This document shows, piece by piece, positions 54,580 to 64,000 of a stretch of DNA of 64,000 nt. Position 1 is the stretch's first letter; each line of letters begins with the position of its first letter. The position numbers and the translations under genes were made by a program. The stretch spans positions 105,822,266 through 105,886,265 of the forward strand of contig OX465281.1 of the NCBI GenBank assembly GCA_949987705.1. Direction: 5' to 3'. Below the pieces are notes generated by a model. It had not been told where the DNA came from and searched no databases. It worked only from the letters and a program-made list of their open reading frames with translations. The stretch is from Thereva unica. Its lineage: Eukaryota > Arthropoda > Insecta > Diptera > Therevidae.

Positions 54580-55280
54580 ATTGTTGTATAAAAAAACAAC
54601 ACTCTTTTTCTTATTTTTTGTTGTTTAAACTTTCATATATCACTGGGTTTTTTTTCTTTATTTACTGAATGATTTCACAATTGTTATAAAAAAAACATCA
54701 CTCACAATAATTATTTTTGAGCACAATTTTATTTTATTTTCTCTTAGCTTTAACAAACAACAAAATAGATAATTCAATTTATCATTATTCAATTTTTTTT
54801 TGTTTTTTATATTTACTAGACACATCAAAAAAAAAATTGTTCTTTACTTTTATTTATTAATTTAAAATTTTTATTATCTGTTTTTTAACTTAATGAATTT
54901 TGTACTGGCAGCCGCCACGGTGCCGAAGCAACCGCCACGGTGCCAGCGTGTCCACCACCGAGCTCGTTTTTTAAATTATTTTTATTAATTACTAGCAACG
55001 CCTACTCGAATTTTCACAGATATCTCTTATTTACACTTATTAATTTCCACTTTAATTTAAAAAATCACAGATTGGGAAAAAAAATAAAATTCAAAATTAT
55101 CTCAATAAATTCACGCTAAATCACCAAATCAATTAAAACAATTTTTTTTCTATACCCAAGGTTAAACTGCTTCGTCACAAAATCACTTCGTTACGAAACA
55201 AAACTCGATCATTCAAAGCCTTCTTCAAGACTAAAGTGTTGAATGAAATACTCTAGCTTCCTTTAAAGTGTACCGTTACA

Positions 55281-55839
55281 ATAATTGGCAGAACCTTGTT
55301 TTAAATATCCTATTCATAGACTTCTTTTTAACCCATCATAAAAAACAGGTACTCGTTTTTTTATTGCCATTCCTGGAAGGCCGAATTTTCGACCCAAAAC
55401 AATACCTGAACATTCACCTGTTTACCTAATTTCTCTTGTAGGATAATATGGCATGCGACTTTTGTATTTACATTGTTTGCGGTTTCCTTTTTTAATATTG
55501 TAAATTGTCTACTGAAATTGAGGTTTTGGAAGTTCCCTTTGCTATGCATACTTCTTTATTTCTATAAAATGGAATCCCAATTACGGCTCGCTAGTATATG
55601 TATATCAACAAAATAATTTTTTTTTTCGAGTGAAAAAGAAGCCAGAATCAGAAAGAATGCGTACCTATTATTACAATCAATAAAAATCCTTCATAGCGAG
55701 GAAAGTCAAAAAGTGGAAGTCATTTTTAAAAGAGTCGAAGTTTCAGAAGGAGTAGTATTTTCAAGGCCGATAATAAATATCGATGGCTGCCTTTCGAAAC
55801 CTTATTCTACTGTCGGATCAGACTGAAAAACCGAAGGCG
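55281..55839. other. Intergenic stretch, no gene recognised
   Basis: AT-rich DNA between the LTR and the inverted-repeat arm. The minus-strand 62-codon frame at 55361-55549 has no recognisable motif. Confidence 0.45.
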
Positions 55840-56999
55840 ATAATCGGGAAAAATATATCCCTGATAGAGTACAAACTTTTTATCATTGCAATTGTAGACC
55901 TGAAAGAGCCTATTTAAATATCGATTGTTCCGTGAATGTTTCCTATAAAACGATCAGGATATTTTTTGGAATATCTAGATATTTAGATACAGATCTGTCA
56001 AGTATATAATTCGAATGATCACTTGCTTTCCTTCTCCTATAGGTTAGACTAAAAAGTAACCCGGTAGTCGGACACGATAGTCGGTACCGATAATCGTATC
56101 TGATAGTCGTATTCGCCTAAAATATGGCCGCAAAAGTATTAAATCTTTTTGTGAAATTCCCATTGCAATACATACAGCCAACAATTTTAAAAATGGGTTT
56201 TGAAATCACAGACAGACACTCCAATTATAATTATATAGATAGATAGATAGATAGATAGAAGATCGATAACCATATGAAACAGAACTATATTTTTAAATCA
56301 CAGACAGACACGCCATTTACATTTATATAGATAGATAGATTTGAATGACGCCGCTAGGTAATAGTATTCTACTTGTCATATCCTTTTGTTTGGTACCCAT
56401 ATCGAGTGGGTTGTAAAGAAAAGGTGAGTCCGGCATAGTTGGTCGCCATTTTGAATTTATAATGACAAAAAATAGGTAATTGTACTCTAATTATCATCCC
56501 CTTTCATTTGATACCCATGTCGGGGATCGGCGAGCCCAATTGCGAAATTCACCCGCCATCTTGGAACCACCATCTTGATTTTTTTACAAAGTGGTCAGAT
56601 TACATTGTCACCCGAACTAAATATATGTGCAAAATTTGAAGTTGAACGGTTATATGGAAGTGGGTCAAAATCAAGTTTTAAGTTTTGTCTACATACATAC
56701 ATCCATACATACATACAGATAGAGCTAATATACGGTGTATATAAATAGCCTAAAACATGCTCGCAAAAATACTGAATCTTCCAGTGAAAGTCCCATCCCG
56801 ATCGGCCCAGCCGTTTCCGAGATTACCGCGGCCAAACAGACAGACATACAGCCATACAGACATACATACAGACATACAGACAGACAAAAATTTTAAAAAT
56901 AGTGGATTTTGTTTTAATTACATGTAAATAACCAAAAAAACTTAAAAAAACATAATTATTTTGAAATTACAGACAGACACTCCAATTATATTTATATAG
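55840..56999 (+). repeat. Left arm of large inverted repeat (one DINE-like unit plus flank)
   Basis: 55840-56245 is the reverse complement of 63600-64000, and 56246-56999 is the reverse complement of one ~738-bp unit of the right arm. It contains (GATA)n tracts, two ACAGACAGACACxCCA..TATATAGATAGA termini, a CGGCCCAGCCGTTTCCGAGAT core and CAGACAGACATACAG microsatellite, the layout of mini-me/DINE-like repeats. It also contains two diverged copies of the 128-bp monomer core (near 56365 and 56490). Confidence 0.85.
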
Positions 57000-57656
57000 A
57001 TGATGCGCCGCGATCGAAATAACTCTTTTTGTCCGCCCGCCACGGATCGTAGTTCAGGGAAAACTTTTTCAATAATAGCGGCGACGCTCCCGCCGCGCTT
57101 GACCGTTAAAACAACACTCTCACTTAGAACTTTTAGCTTAAAATTTTCATAATTCGGGGACGCGCCCGCCGCGGATGGTAGTTCACTCTATTACTTAAAA
57201 TCGCCACCCGCCGGTGGTGGCATGGAAAAATTGTCCACCGGCTGGGAAAAACGCGCCCTTGAATTCGTTCCCACCTGCGCAACTTGCTTACCGCGCGTTT
57301 CTCACGCGGCGCTTTGCAAGTTGCGCTTGATTATTGTTGGGTGGGTCAAATTACTTTCCCCCGTGTATGTCAAAGTCAAGATCACGGTTTTTCTTATTTT
57401 CTAATCGCCCGAAAAGCTTGGGAATGGTGCAAGGGTAATTGCGCACCTTGCAAATCTCACAAAATGCGCGCGGATCAGGCTACGTCTGGAAATGTTACAT
57501 TTTCCGTTGGAGTGGAGTTTTGTACCTTGAAGATTTCTCCGTTAAGGAATTTCGTACATTTAAAAATGGAAATAAGATAATAATTTTCCGTTTAGGATTT
57601 GTTGTTCGCAGGGAGCTCATATTGCATCAAACTTATTAACCGTTACAAATTCTGTA
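57000..57656. other. GC-richer stretch inside the inverted repeat, not recognised
   Basis: Contains two related CGCCCGCC(A/G)CGGAT..TAGTTCA blocks (57037 and 57167). The plus-strand frames at 57222-57639 have no recognised motif. It may be part of an LTR element flank. Confidence 0.4.
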
Positions 57657-58385
57657 TGTAACATTGGTACTAGAACCCGCTTCTTAATGTAGAGCCCTTC
57701 TTTTGCTCTAGCCGACTTCAATCTGACGTGCCTTATCAACTAGTTTACCTTAAGAGTATTCGCCTCATCAAAACCACATTATCTCCTTTGCAGTCGTCCT
57801 CCTTCACATACCACATCCACTTCCTGGTTTACCCTCAATTCTTATAGGAGCTCCTCAGCACAGCTTCGTCCTTGTGGGGTGCAGTTCTGTCCGGTGTTGG
57901 CCCAGCTCGCATATATACAATTACCAGCTCCTTATTCCCCAAAAGTCTGATTATCACGGTTTTCTATCAGAAATCTTTTCCAGCCTAAATTTTCAACGAC
58001 TTTATTCTCCAAAAAAAAATATCTCGTCCATTAAACCGAATATTACATGTTTCGGACGGTATCTCCCCAAAACTTTACTTTTCTAGTTCTGGGGCCTTTT
58101 TTCTCTTTTTTTTTATAAGAAATTCTTTACAGCTCCAACTAGGCTCAAACTTTTTTTCTTTTTTTAAAAAATAAAAAAAAACTTATCCCGTCCTATCTCT
58201 ATAATCGTTCAAATCACACTCCCCAGAAAATCATAATTTTTTTTAATTTGTTTTTTTTTCGATTTCTCGACGTACTTATTTTTTTTATTTTCTCAGTGAC
58301 AAAAAAATTTTTAGTCAATGGATAACGGGTGATTTTGTTGTCCTTATTAATAACGGGTGATTATTTTACTAGGACTGCCGTTACA
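57657..58385 (-). repeat. Probable 3' LTR of the Gypsy element
   Basis: On the minus strand it begins TGTAACGGCAGTCC at 58385, preceded by a purine-rich GTGGAGCCGAGGGA that could serve as polypurine tract. It ends GTTACA at 57657, giving TGTAAC/GTTACA tips. It lies ~700 bp downstream of the integrase stop, the right place for a 3' LTR. T/A-rich body; no second LTR to compare. Confidence 0.5.
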
Positions 58386-58477
58386 ATCCCTCGGCTCCAC
58401 AAACCCGACTTGCGAGGGAGTGAGGAGCCGAAAAAAAACCAAAACGGCCTCAGTATAACTTATTATTCTGTTGTTGA

Positions 58478-58548
58478 AGCCAACGTGTGGCTCGACCCTC
58501 GACCCTGAGATTAAGAGTCTCATGCTCTAGCTATTGAGCTATCCAGGC
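58478..58548 (-). pseudogene. tRNA-Lys(CTT)-like pseudogene
   Basis: 71 bases on the minus strand follow tRNA-Lys(CTT) closely: D arm ..TAGCTCAATAGCTAGAGC, anticodon arm TGAGACTCTTAATCTCA (perfect 5-bp stem, anticodon CTT), then GGGTCGAGGGTCGAGC and CACGTTGGCT. Compared with a typical animal gene there is a one-base loss in the T loop and another in the 3' acceptor strand, and the T stem (GAGGG/CACAC) no longer pairs well. It sits between the integrase and the putative LTR. It may be a tRNA-derived insertion rather than a functional tRNA. Confidence 0.75.
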
Positions 58549-59097
58549 TCAAAAAAAAAATTCACTGAGTGGGGGAAAAAGACAAAAATGAAGAAAAAGG
58601 TTTCCCTAAAAGAAGTTGCATTGGTCCAACTGGTGTCCTTAGCAGTTGCTGGTGGATCTCCCGTAGGGCAGTGTTGAGGAACAAGGATCTGGCCAGAAAC
58701 AATACCATATTGTCCCCTTCACAGGCCCTATACCCCTCAACCCTACCACTCGCATAACATCACCTCCTGACTCACCGGATTAAATCTCCAGCAATGCCAC
58801 ATTGCCTTCGACTTCGTCCGGTGAATCGCAAGGAGATATTCCGCCGGTAGAGATTCACAAGACTGTCCGAGACACTTGAAATTGACTGAGGGGACCCTGC
58901 CTCAGTAGGTAACTGGTCTGGCAGCCCCTGCTACTATAAGACATGAAACTTGGCCCCAGACAACCAAGAAAGACGAAGAGGTGTACCACCGCTAGGGAAG
59001 CTACCTAAGCGGCTTAAGGAACCCTGTCAGTTAACCGGTGAAGCCGGCGAGATGCCTTGTTAGGGCTACTCAGAGACGAGCTTGCTTCGTCGTGATA

Positions 59098-59925
59098 CTA
59101 AGGTCGCAGGTCTTTGGCATGATACGTGCCCAGAAGCTTACCACTCAAGTCCTCCAATTCGAACAGACTATTCCCAATTCGTTTCCTTATACGCGATTTC
59201 ACGAATTTATCAGCCAACTTGGCATTAAAATGGTCTACCCGCTTGCTGACTAGAAAGGTTCTCCGAAACACTTCTTGTCCCGGGTGAAATTCAACCCCTC
59301 GACAACGCAAGTTGTAGCGTTTTTCGTGTCTGGAATGCGCTGCAGCGAGGCTAAGTTCGATCCGCTCTCGAAGCAATTGTAGGCGATCTGATACTGGCAA
59401 ATGCGATATGTCCCCGTCTCGAAAGACGTTTAACTTTTTCAGAACCGGATAAGCCGATCCATGAAAAATCATGTGACGCCCGAAGAGGGCCTGATAAGGG
59501 GACATACCGATTGCCTCATGAAGAGTACCCCGGAGAGCACATTCAATAGAGGTAAGATTTTTATCCCACTCTCTTTGGTCCTCATTCAGATATGCCCTAA
59601 TAGCAGCGAGAATGGATCTATTTATCCTCTCTGCGGCATTTGGATGCTGGGAATATATACCTGGGCGCACATGTTTCACGCCATAATCATCCAGCAACTT
59701 AGTAAACTCTCGGCAGGTGAACTGCCGGCCATTGTCTGAGAAAACGGTTTCCGGCACTCCAAAAGTGTGAAACACAGTTTTCTCTAGAAAATGTACGGCA
59801 CTCGCCGAGGTTTCCGCCGTTACTGGATGAAGAAACACGAATTTGCTGAATCCATCCAAGACTACGAAGACCGCGGTATGACCCTTCCTAGTCCGGGGAT
59901 ACGGACCCATGAAATCTATATAAAT
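59098..59925 (-). pseudogene. Gypsy-type integrase, N-terminally truncated
   Basis: Open minus-strand frame of about 270 codons from the repeat junction at ~59925 to the stop at 59098. The core integrase has DFMGPYPR at the junction (first catalytic Asp there or just lost), FSDNGRQF with the second Asp (residue 59 from MGPYPR) and HPNAAERINRS with the Glu (residue 94). The C-terminal domain has FNAKLADKFVKSRIRKRIG and GTYHAKDLRP, the usual end of Gypsy Pol. The HHCC zinc domain, RT, RNase H and protease are absent: the 738-bp repeat array replaces them. Remaining codons show no stop, so the break is recent. Enzyme role: insertion of retrotransposon DNA. Confidence 0.87.
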
Positions 59926-62900
59926 ATAATTGGAGTGTCTGTCTGTAATTTCAAAATAATTATGTTTTTTTAAGTTTTTTTGGTTATTTACATGTAATTA
60001 AAACAAAATCCACTATTTTTAAAATTTTTGTCTGTCTGTATGTCTGTCTGTTTGGCCGCGGTAATCTCGGAAACGGCTTGGCCGATCGGGATGGGACTTT
60101 CACTGGAAGATGCAGTATTTTTGCGAGCATGTTTTAGGCTATTTATATACACCGTATATTAGCTCTATCTGTATGTATGTATGGATGTATGTATGTAGAC
60201 AAAACTTAAAACTTGATTTTGACCCACTTCCATATAACCGTTCAACTTCAAATTTTGCACATATATTTAGTTCGGGTGACAATGTAATCTGACCACTTTG
60301 TAAAAAAATCAAGATGGCGGTTCCAAGATGGCGGGTGAATTTCGCAATTGGGCTCGCCGATCCCCGACATGGGTATCAAATGAAAGGGGATGATAATTAG
60401 AGTACAATTACCTATTTTTTGTCATTATAAATTCAAAATGGCGACCAACTATGCCGGACTCACCTTTTCTTTACAACCCACTCGATATGGGTACCAAACA
60501 AAAGGATATGACAAGTAGAATACTATTACCTGAGCGGCGTCATTCAAATCTATCTATCTATATAAATGTAAATGGCGTGTCTGTCTGTGATTTAAAAATA
60601 TAGTTCTGTTTCATATGGTTATCGATCTTCTATCTATCTATCTATCTATATAAATATAATTGGAGTGTCTGTCTGTAATTTCAAAATAATTATGTTTTTT
60701 TAAGTTTTTTTGGTTATTTACATGTAATTAAAACAAAATCCACTATTTTTAAAATTTTTGTCTGTCTGTATGTCTGTATGTCTGTCTGTTTGGCCGCGGT
60801 AATCTCGGAAACGGCTGGGCCGATCGGGATGGGACTTTCACTGGAAGATGCAGTATTTTTGCGAGCATGTTTTAGGCTATTTATATACACCGTATATTAG
60901 CTCTATCTGTATGTATGTATGGATGTATGTATGTAGACAAAACTTAAAACTTGATTTTGACCCACTTCCATATAACCGTTCAACTTCAAATTTTGCACAT
61001 ATATTTAGTTCGGGTGACAATGTAATCTGACCACTTTGTAAAAAAATCAAGATGGCGGTTCCAAGATGGCGGGTGAATTTCGCAATTGGGCTCGCCGATC
61101 CCCGACATGGGTATCAAATGAAAGGGGATGATAATTAGAGTACAATTACCTATTTTTTGTCATTATAAATTCAAAATGGCGACCAACTATGCCGGACTCA
61201 CCTTTTCTTTACAACCCACTCGATATGGGTACCAAACAAAAGGATATGACAAGTAGAATACTATTACCTGAGCGGCGTCATTCAAATCTATCTATCTATA
61301 TAAATGTAAATGGCGTGTCTGTCTGTGATTTAAAAATATAGTTCTGTTTCATATGGTTATCGATCTTCTATCTATCTATCTATCTATATAAATATAATTG
61401 GAGTGTCTGTCTGTAATTTCAAAATAATTATGTTTTTTTAAGTTTTTTTGGTTATTTACATGTAATTAAAACAAAATCCACTATTTTTAAAATTTTTGTC
61501 TGTCTGTATGTCTGTATGTCTGTCTGTTTGGCCGCGGTAATCTCGGAAACGGCTGGGCCGATCGGGATGGGACTTTCACTGGAAGATGCAGTATTTTTGC
61601 GAGCATGTTTTAGGCTATTTATATACACCGTATATTAGCTCTATCTGTATGTATGTATGGATGTATGTATGTAGACAAAACTTAAAACTTGATTTTGACC
61701 CACTTCCATATAACCGTTCAACTTCAAATTTTGCACATATATTTAGTTCGGGTGACAATGTAATCTGACCACTTTGTAAAAAAATCAAGATGGCGGTTCC
61801 AAGATGGCGGGTGAATTTCGCAATTGGGCTCGCCGATCCCCGACATGGGTATCAAATGAAAGGGGATGATAATTAGAGTACAATTACCTATTTTTTGTCA
61901 TTATAAATTCAAAATGGCGACCAACTATGCCGGACTCACCTTTTCTTTACAACCCACTCGATATGGGTACCAAACAAAAGGATACGACAAGTAGAATACT
62001 ATTACCTGAGCGGCGTCATTCAAATCTATCTATCTATATAAATGTAAATGGCGTGTCTGTCTGTGATTTAAAAATATAGTTCTGTTTCATATGGTTATCG
62101 ATCTTCTATCTATCTATCTATCTATATAAATATAATTGGAGTGTCTGTCTGTAATTTCAAAATAATTATGTTTTTTTAAGTTTTTTTGGTTATTTACATG
62201 TAATTAAAACAAAATCCACTATTTTTAAAATTTTTGTCTGTCTGTATGTCTGTATGTCTGTCTGTTTGGCCGCGGTAATCTCGGAAACGGCTGGGCCGAT
62301 CGGGATGGGACTTTCACTGGAAGATGCAGTATTTTTGCGAACATGTTTTAGGCTATTTATATACACCGTATATTAGCTCTATCTGTATGTATGTATGGAT
62401 GTATGTATGTAGACAAAACTTAAAACTTGATTTTGACCCACTTCCATATAACCGTTCAACTTCAAATTTTGCACATATATTTAGTTCGGGTGACAATGTA
62501 ATCTGACCACTTTGTAAAAAAATCAAGATGGCGGTTCCAAGATGGCGGGTGAATTTCGCAATTGGGCTCGCCGATCCCCGACATGGGTATCAAATGAAAG
62601 GGGATGATAATTAGAGTACAATTACCTATTTTTTGTCATTATAAATTCAAAATGGCGACCAACTATGCCGGACTCACCTTTTCTTTACAACCCACTCGAT
62701 ATGGGTACCAAACAAAAGGATATGACAAGTAGAATACTATTACCTGAGCGGCGTCATTCAAATCTATCTATCTATATAAATGTAAATGGCGTGTCTGTCT
62801 GTGATTTAAAAATATAGTTCTGTTTCATATGGTTATCGATCTTCTATCTATCTATCTATCTATATAAATATAATTGGAGTGTCTGTCTGTAATTTCAAAA

Positions 62901-63600
62901 TAATTATGTTTTTTTAAGTTTTTTTGGTTATTTACATGTAATTAAAACAAAATCCACTATTTTTAAAATTTTTGTCTGTCTGTATGTCTGTATGTCTGTC
63001 TGTTTGGCCGCGGTAATCTCGGAAACGGCTGGGCCGATCGGGATGGGACTTTCACTGGAAGATGCAGTATTTTTGCGAGCATGTTTTAGGCTATTTATAT
63101 ACACCGTATATTAGCTCTATCTGTATGTATGTATGGATGTATGTATGTAGAAAAAACTTAAAACTTGATTTTGACCCACTTCCATATAACCGTTCAACTT
63201 CAAATTTTGCACATATATTTAGTTCGGGTGACAATGTAATCTGACCACTTTGTAAAAAAATCAAGATGGCGGTTCCAAGATGGCGGGTGAATTTCGCAAT
63301 TGGGCTCGCCGATCCCCGACATGGGTATCAAATGAAAGGGGATGATAATTAGAGTACAATTACCTATTTTTTGTCATTATAAATTCAAAATGGCGACCAA
63401 CTATGCCGGACTCACCTTTTCTTTACAACCCACTCGATATGGGTACCAAACAAAAGGATATGACAAGTAGAATACTATTACCTGAGCGGCGTCATTCAAA
63501 TCTATCTATCTATATAAATGTAAAAGGCGTGTCTGTCTGTGATTTAAAAATATAGTTCTGTTTCATATGGTTATCGATCTTCTATCTATCTATCTATCTA
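59919..63600 (-). repeat. Five tandem ~738-bp DINE/mini-me-like units
   Basis: Unit starts (TCTATATAAATATAATTGG) lie near 59918, 60648, 61386, 62124 and 62862. The first is ~8 bp shorter in the TGTCTGTA tract; the rest repeat at exactly 738 bp and are almost identical. Each unit has two modules starting TCTATATAAAT: a long one with (GTCT)n, CTCGGAAACGGCTGGGCCGA and CATGGGTATCAAATGAAAGG, and a short one with GGCGTGTCTGTCTGTGATTT. No protein coding; the repeated 60-codon frames are by-products. Confidence 0.92.
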
Positions 63601-64000
63601 TCTATATAATTATAATTGGAGTGTCTGTCTGTGATTTCAAAACCCATTTTTAAAATTGTTGGCTGTATGTATTGCAATGGGAATTTCACAAAAAGATTTA
63701 ATACTTTTGCGGCCATATTTTAGGCGAATACGACTATCAGATACGATTATCGGTACCGACTATCGTGTCCGACTACCGGGTTACTTTTTAGTCTAACCTA
63801 TAGGAGAAGGAAAGCAAGTGATCATTCGAAATGTATACTTGACAGACCTGTATCTAAATATCTAGATATTCCAAAAAATATCCTGATCGTTTTATAGGAA
63901 ACATTCACGGAACAATCGATATTTAAATAGGCTCTTTCAGGTCTACAATTGCAATGATAAAAAGTTTGTACTCTATCAGGGATATATTTTTCCCGATTAT
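63601..64000. repeat. Right arm end of the large inverted repeat
   Basis: Reverse complement of 55840-56245 with few differences, continuing to the window edge, so the palindrome extends further. It contains two CGATTATCGGTACCGACTAT-like stretches and no gene. Confidence 0.88.

Larger units (their letters stand above)
54032..55280 (-). mobile_element. 5' end of an LTR retrotransposon (LTR, primer site, gag start)
   Basis: Minus strand: LTR from TGTAACGG at 55280 to ...ACAACA at 54582 (~699 bp), primer-binding site 54579-54562, leader, then a short gag-like frame 54309-54109. The element stops at the T run and TA tract near 54040, with no pol. Only one LTR is present. TGTAACGG is also the start of the LTR-like sequences at 31856 (plus) and 58385 (minus), though their bodies differ. 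Confidence 0.6.

Noticed and set aside
58478..58548. Functional tRNA-Lys gene
   Set aside because: T-loop and acceptor deletions and a mispaired T stem make it a pseudogene.
60110..63244. Five identical 60-codon frames at 738-bp spacing
   Set aside because: Identity follows from tandem duplication of the 738-bp unit, with no recognisable protein motif.

Overview
The window looks like repeat-rich euchromatin or heterochromatin from an arthropod, most likely a fly. The reasons are short ~75-105 bp introns in transposase genes, R1-like and CR1/Jockey-like LINEs, pogo and Gypsy elements, and DINE-1/mini-me-like repeats with (TA)n and (GTCT)n tracts of the kind described in Diptera. I see no host protein-coding gene. 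Nearly every base that can be assigned belongs to a mobile element, a tandem repeat derived from one, or a (TA)n microsatellite.

Layout. 1-1.8 kb: open 5' half of a minus-strand LINE ORF2. 2.05-2.7 kb: small array of a ~128-bp monomer. 3.2-5.4 kb: pogo-like transposon with a broken transposase. 5.5-8.05 kb: DNA transposon with ~425-bp terminal inverted repeats. 8.07-9.01 kb: short-TIR element. 9.06-19.95 kb: six Helentron/DINE-like elements (A-F) head to tail, each carrying a 128-bp monomer array; C and D form a 2,535-bp tandem duplication. 20-22.1 kb: 5'-truncated R1-like LINE (copy 1). 22.2-24 kb: coding-free element with ~690-bp inverted repeats. 24.0-28.4 kb: a MITE and its nearly complete relative with a ~720-codon transposase. 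28.5-29.6 kb: CR1/Jockey-like LINE 3' end. 29.6-31.86 kb: R1-like copy 3 on the minus strand, lacking the RT catalytic blocks. 31.86-36.25 kb: probable LTR element (long LTR with ~510-bp tandem repeats, then a tRNA-Lys-type primer site). 36.6-42.5 kb: mariner-type MITEs and four more Helentron-like elements (G-J), ending in a 200-N gap. 42.7-45.6 kb: R1-like copy 2, the longest. 46.9-49.9 kb: third long-TIR transposon. 50.06-52.04 kb: Helentron-like element K, reversed. 52.26-53.19 kb: second short-TIR element. 54.0-55.3 kb: LTR, tRNA-Ser-type primer site and gag start of an LTR element (minus). 55.8-64 kb: large inverted repeat enclosing a Gypsy integrase remnant, an LTR and a tRNA-Lys pseudogene; its right arm carries five copies of a ~738-bp unit.

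Two themes stand out. First, long (TA)n tracts sit directly at the edges of most elements (three of three R1-like 3' ends, the second LINE, pogo, all long-TIR elements, a short-TIR element and most Helentron-like units), so (TA)n appears to be a shared landing site or scar. Second, three elements share 5'-AGGGYGG termini, very long inverted repeats, (TA)n flanks and transposases with an NTG...CxxH...EL core that I cannot place in a named superfamily with certainty; this is the best candidate for a poorly described system.

All family names rest on motif reading by eye, without database searches.
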